A DNA stretch of 9,672 bases from assembly GCA_947176685.1 (NCBI GenBank), contig CAMWRL010000062.1, positions 1-9,672 on the forward strand, given 5' to 3'. The first letter of the stretch is position 1. The number at the start of each line of letters is the position of its first letter. The DNA comes from an uncultured Ruminococcus sp. (lineage in GTDB: Bacteria > Bacillota > Clostridia > Oscillospirales > Ruminococcaceae). The notes beneath the pieces are model-generated. The model did not search any database and was not told the origin of the DNA. It saw only the letters and a list, made by a program, of their open reading frames with translations. Both the position numbers and the translations under genes were made by a program. Positions 6,585 through 9,672 of this stretch are shown one piece after another.

Positions 6585-7478
6585 TCAGTCAAGCAGGCAT
6601 AAAAAGCCCTCTTGAATATTACAATCAGAACAGACAGAGGGCTTTTTAGGCAGAAAAGAGTAAGCAGCCAGAGCAGAAATCAGATTGACAATGAAATTGG
6701 TGACACTGCGATGTCTGGAATGCTCTATATCGCAGATGTTTTTCAGAAAATCATTTACTGATTCGATTACAGCACGTTTTCGGAGCATCAGACTGTCGTA
6801 TAAATCCATCAGCTTGTTTTTCATATTTTTCTTTGCTCTGGTAACAAGTGTAATATCTTTTTTCAGAAGCTTTTCAAACAGTTTCTGGGAAATATAGCCT
6901 CTGTCAGCAAACAGTTTCCCGAATATTTCTTTAGTCAGTGAATCCATCACAGCTTCGTTTCTGTCATCCACATTGCCCGAAGTAAGGCAGAAAGACAGAA
7001 TCTCACCTTCATCGTTGATAATCAGATGCAGTTTGAAACCATAGAACCAGCCCATGGAACTTTTACCTGTTTTCGCATATTCACTGAAAACACGATGACT
7101 ATGTATTCTGTGGTTATCGCATACTTTTAAAGGAGTGGAATCAACAAAAGATATTCCTGAACACTTGCCAGAACGTGCCTTTATAGTGTATAATATAAGA
7201 GGAACAAGTGCAAATTTCATAATTTCTACAAACCGGTTGTAACTTACAATATTAGGAAAATCTTTTCTCTGGTGTACTATTACATGTTTTGTATAATACC
7301 ATTTAAATGTCTTATATCCGGACAGATGATACATGATAAGTATTGTCATAATTTCACTCAATGACATTCTTGTTCTGGGTACAACCTCTTCCTTATCCAT
7401 CAACAATTTGTTTCTGCAATACTCCTCGTATGCCTTGCAAAAATCATCTGTATCGCAAAAAATTGCTATTTGTTCCAT
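6585..7478 (-). CDS. IS982-family transposase
   Basis: I start at MEQIAIFCDTDDF (297 residues), because AAAGGCGG lies seven bases before this ATG. A longer frame from 7523 would begin inside the promoter. The catalytic triad is visible: Asp113 in FVDSTPLKVC, Asp192 in LFADRGYIS and Glu239 in RKRAVIESVND. SSMGWFYGFKLH, TSGNVDDRNE and ICDIEHSRHRS are hallmark segments of the IS982 family. The N-terminal region is helical and probably binds the ends. The C-terminal codons overlap the terminator hairpin at 6601-6647, and the stop lies about 22 bases from the element end. No frameshift or premature stop is seen, so the enzyme is likely active. Confidence 0.96.
   Translation of the reverse strand: MEQIAIFCDTDDFCKAYEEYCRNKLLMDKEEVVPRTRMSLSEIMTILIMYHLSGYKTFKWYYTKHVIVHQRKDFPNIVSYNRFVEIMKFALVPLILYTIKARSGKCSGISFVDSTPLKVCDNHRIHSHRVFSEYAKTGKSSMGWFYGFKLHLIINDEGEILSFCLTSGNVDDRNEAVMDSLTKEIFGKLFADRGYISQKLFEKLLKKDITLVTRAKKNMKNKLMDLYDSLMLRKRAVIESVNDFLKNICDIEHSRHRSVTNFIVNLISALAAYSFLPKKPSVCSDCNIQEGFLCLLD
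6601..6647. terminator. Bidirectional terminator inside the 3' end of the transposase gene
   Basis: AAAAAGCCCTCT (6601-6612) and AGAGGGCTTTTT (6636-6647) are a perfect 12-bp inverted repeat with a 23-base loop. The stem ends in AAAAA/TTTTT, so U-runs exist on both strands. It lies within the last roughly 20 codons of the transposase and ends the transposase transcript inside the IS. Confidence 0.8.
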
Positions 7479-7479
7479 A

Positions 7480-7547
7480 AAAAAACCGCCTTTCTGCTGT
7501 TTTGAGTTTGTCGTTATTCTCATTATAACAGATTTTGGCGGTTTTTT
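7480..7547 (-). promoter_or_regulatory. Inverted repeat sequestering the transposase ribosome binding site in read-through RNA
   Basis: On the minus strand AAAAAACCGCC (7547-7537) is the exact complement of GGCGGTTTTTT (7490-7480). The right arm contains the GGCGG of the transposase Shine-Dalgarno. The element's own -10 lies in the loop between the arms, so its own mRNA lacks the left arm, while RNA entering from the host gene contains both. IS10 and IS50 are known to block translation from outside transcripts this way. The hairpin with its U-run could also act as a terminator. Confidence 0.65.
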
Positions 7548-7550
7548 CTA
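7522..7550 (-). promoter_or_regulatory. IS982 transposase promoter
   Basis: TATAAT (7527-7522) with a TG-n extension and a weak TAGAAA -35 (7550-7545) at 17 bases. The transcript should start near 7515, about 37 bases before the transposase ATG. Confidence 0.6.
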
Positions 7551-7566
7551 CCTTTTTTCATCGAAC

Positions 7567-8004
7567 TCACGTTATGAAAATCATTGTCATTCTGTCCCAA
7601 TACGGGTCAGCATTACGACAGTTTTTTGAAATTTCGTCATAGACAATTGCGTTTGCTATTTTCAGAATATCCTGCGTGGTACGGACTTCTTCAAGCGGAT
7701 TCCAGTGCATAGAGTTTTCAGGATTCTGAAAATCAGCTTTCAGTACGTCATAACCTTTGCTTTTGAAGTAGTCCGCATACTTGCGGTAAAGAGTGCCTTT
7801 GGGGTCGGAAACAACATAATTGCCTTTGGCTGCCAACAGATTGGGTTCTACAAAACCCGTGCTTTTACCGCAGCCGCTTGTACACACAAGCAGAATATTG
7901 TTATTCAGTCGTGTAACCCTGTCGTCCAGCGAACGTGATACACCTTTTGCAAGGACAAACTCCCTTTTTCTGAACTCTTTTTCAGCATTTTCATCAATAT
8001 ACAT
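7567..8004 (-). pseudogene. VirD4/TraG-like ATPase, N-terminal fragment (split by IS982)
   Basis: The frame starts at MYIDENAEKEFRKREF with GAGGAGG seven bases upstream, overlapping the clpP stop region. It ends after 145 residues at a TGA supplied by the IS end (7569-7567). The P-loop region CTSGCGKST lies at 41-49, followed by FVEPNLLAAKGNYVVSDPKG (Asp67, Lys69) and NADPYWDRMT, all typical of VirD4/TraG coupling ATPases. The first Walker A position, normally Gly, is Cys41. There is no membrane segment before the P-loop, so the intact 437-residue protein would be soluble, shorter than the usual 550-650. The 145-residue stub keeps the P-loop but lacks Walker B and is surely not a working ATPase. 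It is the second gene of an operon with the ClpP-like protease, 11 bases downstream of it. Confidence 0.88.
7573..7579. repeat. Target-site direct repeat, right copy
   Basis: TATGAAA matches 6558-6564 on the other side of the IS982 element. On the minus strand it reads TTTCATA, part of codons TTC ATA in the ATPase gene. Confidence 0.85.
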
Positions 8005-8015
8005 AAAAGTCCTCC

Positions 8016-8597
8016 TCAGTAAATGTTTCCGATTTCATCGCATATCCCGAAAGCAACAGCTTCTTCTGCGTTCATAACATTGTCGCAAGCCGTTGCAAGA
8101 TTAATTTCCTCAACGGTTTTTCCGGTAGCTTCAGCAAGAATATTGTTGATTACGGACTTTGTTTCAAGAATGGACTGTGCAGTTTTTTCGATTGTTGTCG
8201 CTGAACCCCCGAAACCGTTCATTATAAGAGGTTCATGTATCATTACCTTTGAGTGCGGAAGAATAAACCTCCTGCCTTTCTGACCGCCTGCCAGCAGAAC
8301 TGCCGCCATACTTGCCGCCATACCCGTGTATATTATGTTGAGTTTGTGCGGATATGACTGTATAACGTCATACATCACAAGCCTTGCATTGACTTCACCG
8401 CCGTTGCAGCTTAGGTATATGCTGACTTCCTTTTCTTCTGCTTTCAAGTACTTCATAACTGAAACAAACTGTACAGCAATTTCCGCTGTAATTGGTTCTG
8501 TAAGAAACAACACACCGTCCGCTGTATGCAATGCATTCAGGTTATGCTCTTTGCTTCCGTTTGAACCCTCAATAAGAATTGTTTTTGGTAAACTCAT
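8016..8597 (-). CDS. clpP: ClpP-like serine protease (193 aa)
   Basis: This is a ClpP-fold peptidase with an intact catalytic triad: Ser96 in TGMAASMAAVLLAGG, His121 in KVMIHEPL and Asp172 in ATACDNVMNAEEA. The spacing is nearly that of E. coli ClpP. SIYLSCNGGEV (59-69) is the substrate-binding strand. The N-terminus (MSLPKTILIEGSNGSKEHN) differs from that of housekeeping ClpP, so this is probably an accessory paralogue. ClpP normally forms tetradecamers fed by an AAA+ Clp unfoldase; no Clp ATPase is present here, and the partner gene encodes a VirD4/TraG-like ATPase instead. AGGAG six bases before the ATG supports the start. A promoter lies just upstream (8675-8647), and the stop is 11 bases from the ATPase start, so it is the first gene of a bicistron. 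It could still work with the cell's ClpX or ClpC. Confidence 0.9.
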   Translation of the reverse strand: MSLPKTILIEGSNGSKEHNLNALHTADGVLFLTEPITAEIAVQFVSVMKYLKAEEKEVSIYLSCNGGEVNARLVMYDVIQSYPHKLNIIYTGMAASMAAVLLAGGQKGRRFILPHSKVMIHEPLIMNGFGGSATTIEKTAQSILETKSVINNILAEATGKTVEEINLATACDNVMNAEEAVAFGICDEIGNIY

Positions 8598-8646
8598 ATT
8601 TTTCTCCTTTTCTGTAAGTTATATGCGTTATCTCTAACGTGATTAC

Positions 8647-8675
8647 AGTATACCAGAAACATTATAAAAAGCCAA
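8647..8675 (-). promoter_or_regulatory. Promoter of the clpP-like/ATPase operon
   Basis: On the minus strand TTGGCT (8675-8670), a 17-base spacer and TATACT (8652-8647) with a TG extension. The start should be near 8640. The first bases of the RNA would include CGTTA-GAGA-TAACG (8639-8626), a small inverted repeat that may be an operator or a 5' stem. The leader is about 43 bases. Confidence 0.7.
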
Positions 8676-8701
8676 TGGTGAAAATGACCACTTTTTTACA
8701 A

Positions 8702-8738
8702 AAAAATATCACCGTCATTTTCTGACGGTGATATTTTT
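8702..8738. terminator. Strong bidirectional terminator
   Basis: ATATCACCGTCA (8706-8717) pairs with TGACGGTGATAT (8723-8734) around TTTTC, and flanking A4/T4 extend the stem to 16 bp. U-runs exist on both strands. It lies directly after the stop of the minus-strand ORF at 8740 and upstream of the clpP promoter, so it insulates the protease operon. Confidence 0.88.
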
Positions 8739-8739
8739 A

Positions 8740-8973
8740 TTATAGTTCCGGTTCGGACTTGTCTTTATATAACTTCTTATACTCAGGATTAAATATGTCC
8801 TCATAATCATTCAATGCTTTAAAATGTTTTTCTGTTTTGATATAATACGTAATCAGTTCATAATCAAGCTCATATATCGGAAAAAACTTGGTCTTATTAT
8901 CGGAGTTCCGTATTGTGGCGGATGGATATTTATGCTGTATGACTTTTTCAGTTACCGCAAGGAAAAGAAACAA
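8740..8973 (-). pseudogene. Doubtful minus-strand ORF, perhaps the 3' end of a truncated gene
   Basis: The frame gives 77 residues only if a TTG at 8973 is used. There is no in-frame ATG near it, no Shine-Dalgarno, and a TGA lies four codons upstream. The C-terminal half (ELDYELITYYIKTEKHFKAL, then NPEYKKLYKDKSEPEL) looks like an ordinary soluble protein end, and the TAA is followed at once by a strong terminator, as for a real gene. The likeliest reading is the tail of a gene whose 5' part has been lost or frameshifted. I do not recognise a family. The opposite strand has competing coding potential over 8824-9006. Confidence 0.35.
8818..8846 (+). promoter_or_regulatory. Possible promoter for the lipoprotein gene
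   Basis: TTTAAA (8818-8823), 17 bases and a perfect TATAAT (8841-8846) on the + strand. It would give the lipoprotein mRNA a leader of about 185 bases. No closer promoter was found. In AT-rich DNA a chance match is possible. Confidence 0.35.
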
Positions 8974-9036
8974 ATCAAAGCCATATCAGAAACGTCCGGA
9001 ATGTAATCCACAAATCAAAAAGAAAGGTTGTTTATT

Positions 9037-9630
9037 ATGAAAGTTAATCTGAAATCCATACTTTCAGGAATTATGTCAGTGTGTATGCTTGCCGCTGCAA
9101 CAGCCTGCGGCGAAAAGAAAAGCATTGATGATATGACAGAAAAAGACATTGAAAATGCATTTAACGAACTTGACAAACAGAACAAAAAAGATTCCGGTAA
9201 AAAATCAGAAGAAAACCAAGTCCAGAAAATAGACCCGTTTGAAAATCTGAAAGTAAGCTTTACAGGAACATTTCCGGAGAGTAAAATTACATATACCGGA
9301 GGAAATTCGTATGCCGATTACAGTGCTGACGTTACAAGCGGAATGAAAAACGGCGACGTTGTTACTGTAACGGCAGGGCTTGACCCTTATTATGAAAATA
9401 AATACGAACTTACAGAAACAACAAAAGAATATACAGTAGACGGACTGTCAGCATATGCAATGACCCTTGACGAGATTCCGGAAGATATGAAAACAAAAAT
9501 GATAAAACAGACAGATGACAGTATTCTTGCATACACTGCCGGCTGGAGAGAGGAAAATTCCCTGAACAGTTCCGAAATGATAGGTTATTATAGTCAATCC
9601 ACTTTACAAAAGAACGAAAAAGTGATATAA
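9037..9630 (+). CDS. Lipoprotein, C-terminus probably replaced by an IS end
   Basis: I start at MKVNLKSILSGIM because AGAAAGG (9021-9027) is nine bases from that ATG; an upstream TTG overlaps the site. Lys2, a hydrophobic stretch and ATAC at residues 21-24 make a lipoprotein signal, with Cys24 the lipidated residue and CGEKKS the mature start. An acidic/basic linker (25-65) leads to a beta-rich domain, about 66-145: FENLKVSFTGTF, KNGDVVTVTAGLD, YELTETTKEYTVDGLSAYAM. This pattern is familiar from Clostridia surface lipoproteins of unknown function. The last residues (after MIGYY, residue about 184) seem out of family: I would expect another short beta segment. The DNA there holds the promoter of the next ORF, so the final 13 or so residues are probably encoded by the end of an inserted IS. 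Confidence 0.8.
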   Translation: MKVNLKSILSGIMSVCMLAAATACGEKKSIDDMTEKDIENAFNELDKQNKKDSGKKSEENQVQKIDPFENLKVSFTGTFPESKITYTGGNSYADYSADVTSGMKNGDVVTVTAGLDPYYENKYELTETTKEYTVDGLSAYAMTLDEIPEDMKTKMIKQTDDSILAYTAGWREENSLNSSEMIGYYSQSTLQKNEKVI

Positions 9631-9631
9631 T
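9603..9631 (+). promoter_or_regulatory. Promoter of the right-edge ORF
   Basis: TTTACA (9603-9608), 17 bases and TATAAT (9626-9631), close to consensus. The lipoprotein stop codon TAA (9628-9630) lies inside the -10. Transcription would start at about the ATG at 9638, implying a leaderless message. Confidence 0.65.
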
Positions 9632-9637
9632 AAAAAT

Positions 9638-9672
9638 ATGAGTAAAAGTAAAGATTTAAGAGAAGCAGCAGT
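9638..9672 (+). CDS. Start of a transposase-like gene, IS630 type (runs off window)
   Basis: Only MSKSKDLREAA is visible. The pattern K-D-L-R-E-A-A near the N-terminus is typical of the helix-turn-helix first ORF of IS630-like elements, in which S-x-D-L-R is followed by a Y-x-x-x-G-H-T segment. There is no Shine-Dalgarno and a strong promoter ends seven bases upstream, so translation is probably leaderless. With eleven residues this is a suggestion and not an identification. Confidence 0.45.
   Translation, partial: MSKSKDLREAA

Larger units (their letters stand above)
6564..7572 (-). mobile_element. IS982-family insertion sequence, about 1009 bp, complete
   Basis: The ends are imperfect inverted repeats: ACGTAAGTTCGACAGAAAAA at 6564-6583 against ACGTGAGTTCGATGAAAAAA read inwards from 7572, matching at 16 of 20 positions. 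The element carries one intact DDE transposase on the minus strand, its promoter, a hairpin over the transposase ribosome binding site and a terminator. It lies in the same orientation as the host gene it interrupts. TATGAA(A) repeats flank it, and the host frame is restored precisely when element plus one repeat (1015 bases) are removed. This indicates simple and probably recent transposition. The intact ORF and ends suggest it can still move. Confidence 0.93.
9589..9672 (+). mobile_element. Left end of a second insertion sequence, probably IS630-like (partial)
   Basis: From about 9589 the DNA carries a compact promoter and a transposase-like ORF start, with the lipoprotein frame running on by chance to a stop inside the promoter. 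TA dinucleotides at 9589-9592 fit the TA target preference of IS630 elements. The other end is outside the window, so the exact boundary and terminal repeat cannot be confirmed. Confidence 0.4.

Noticed and set aside
7479..7523. Longer transposase start at 7523
   Set aside because: That ATG lies in the promoter region, and the extra residues translate the promoter and the ribosome binding site.

Overview
The window looks like accessory chromosomal or mobile DNA from a low-to-mid GC Gram-positive anaerobe. A Ruminococcus-like member of the Oscillospiraceae is most likely. The grounds are strong AGGAGG-type ribosome binding sites, consensus sigma-A promoters, an ABC efflux operon with a single-membrane adaptor, a DUF6809-like small protein, an IS982 element and a lipoprotein of a type common in Clostridia. 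No rRNA, tRNA or CRISPR array was seen. Base composition changes in blocks: the first gene is very AT-rich, the small genes at 640-1567 are richer in GC, and the efflux operon is intermediate.

Left part (1-1865). The window opens inside the 3' end of an AAA_13-type ATPase gene on the + strand, of the kind seen in RloC/PrrC-like and other defence proteins. Three small minus-strand genes follow (1567-1295, 1281-1048, 873-640). The first two are tightly coupled. The third is separated from them by a striking nested inverted repeat (881-998) with 25-bp perfect inner arms, 11-bp outer arms and a near-consensus promoter that points away from the gene. About 520 bases (1568-2086) hold no gene but contain a palindrome, a tandem repeat, a terminator and the efflux promoter.

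Middle (1866-5666). A three-gene operon encodes a MacAB/YknXYZ-type efflux system: membrane-fusion adaptor, ATPase and FtsX-fold permease. It has its own promoter with an extended -10. The operon is bracketed by two copies of the same 27-base terminator hairpin, identical even in the loop.

Right part (5676-8738, minus strand). A two-gene operon has its own promoter and terminator. It encodes a ClpP-like protease with an intact Ser-His-Asp triad and a soluble VirD4/TraG-like ATPase of 437 residues. The ATPase gene is broken by an IS982-family element (6564-7572) flanked by TATGAA(A) direct repeats. Removing the element and one repeat restores the reading frame exactly. Because the operon starts and stops on its own with no other conjugation gene in view, the protease/ATPase pair is the best candidate here for an undescribed system, now inactivated in this strain.

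Right edge (8740-9672). A doubtful minus-strand ORF is followed by a + strand lipoprotein gene. The 3' end of that gene seems to have been replaced by the end of a second insertion sequence, probably IS630-like, whose transposase begins at 9638 and runs off the window.
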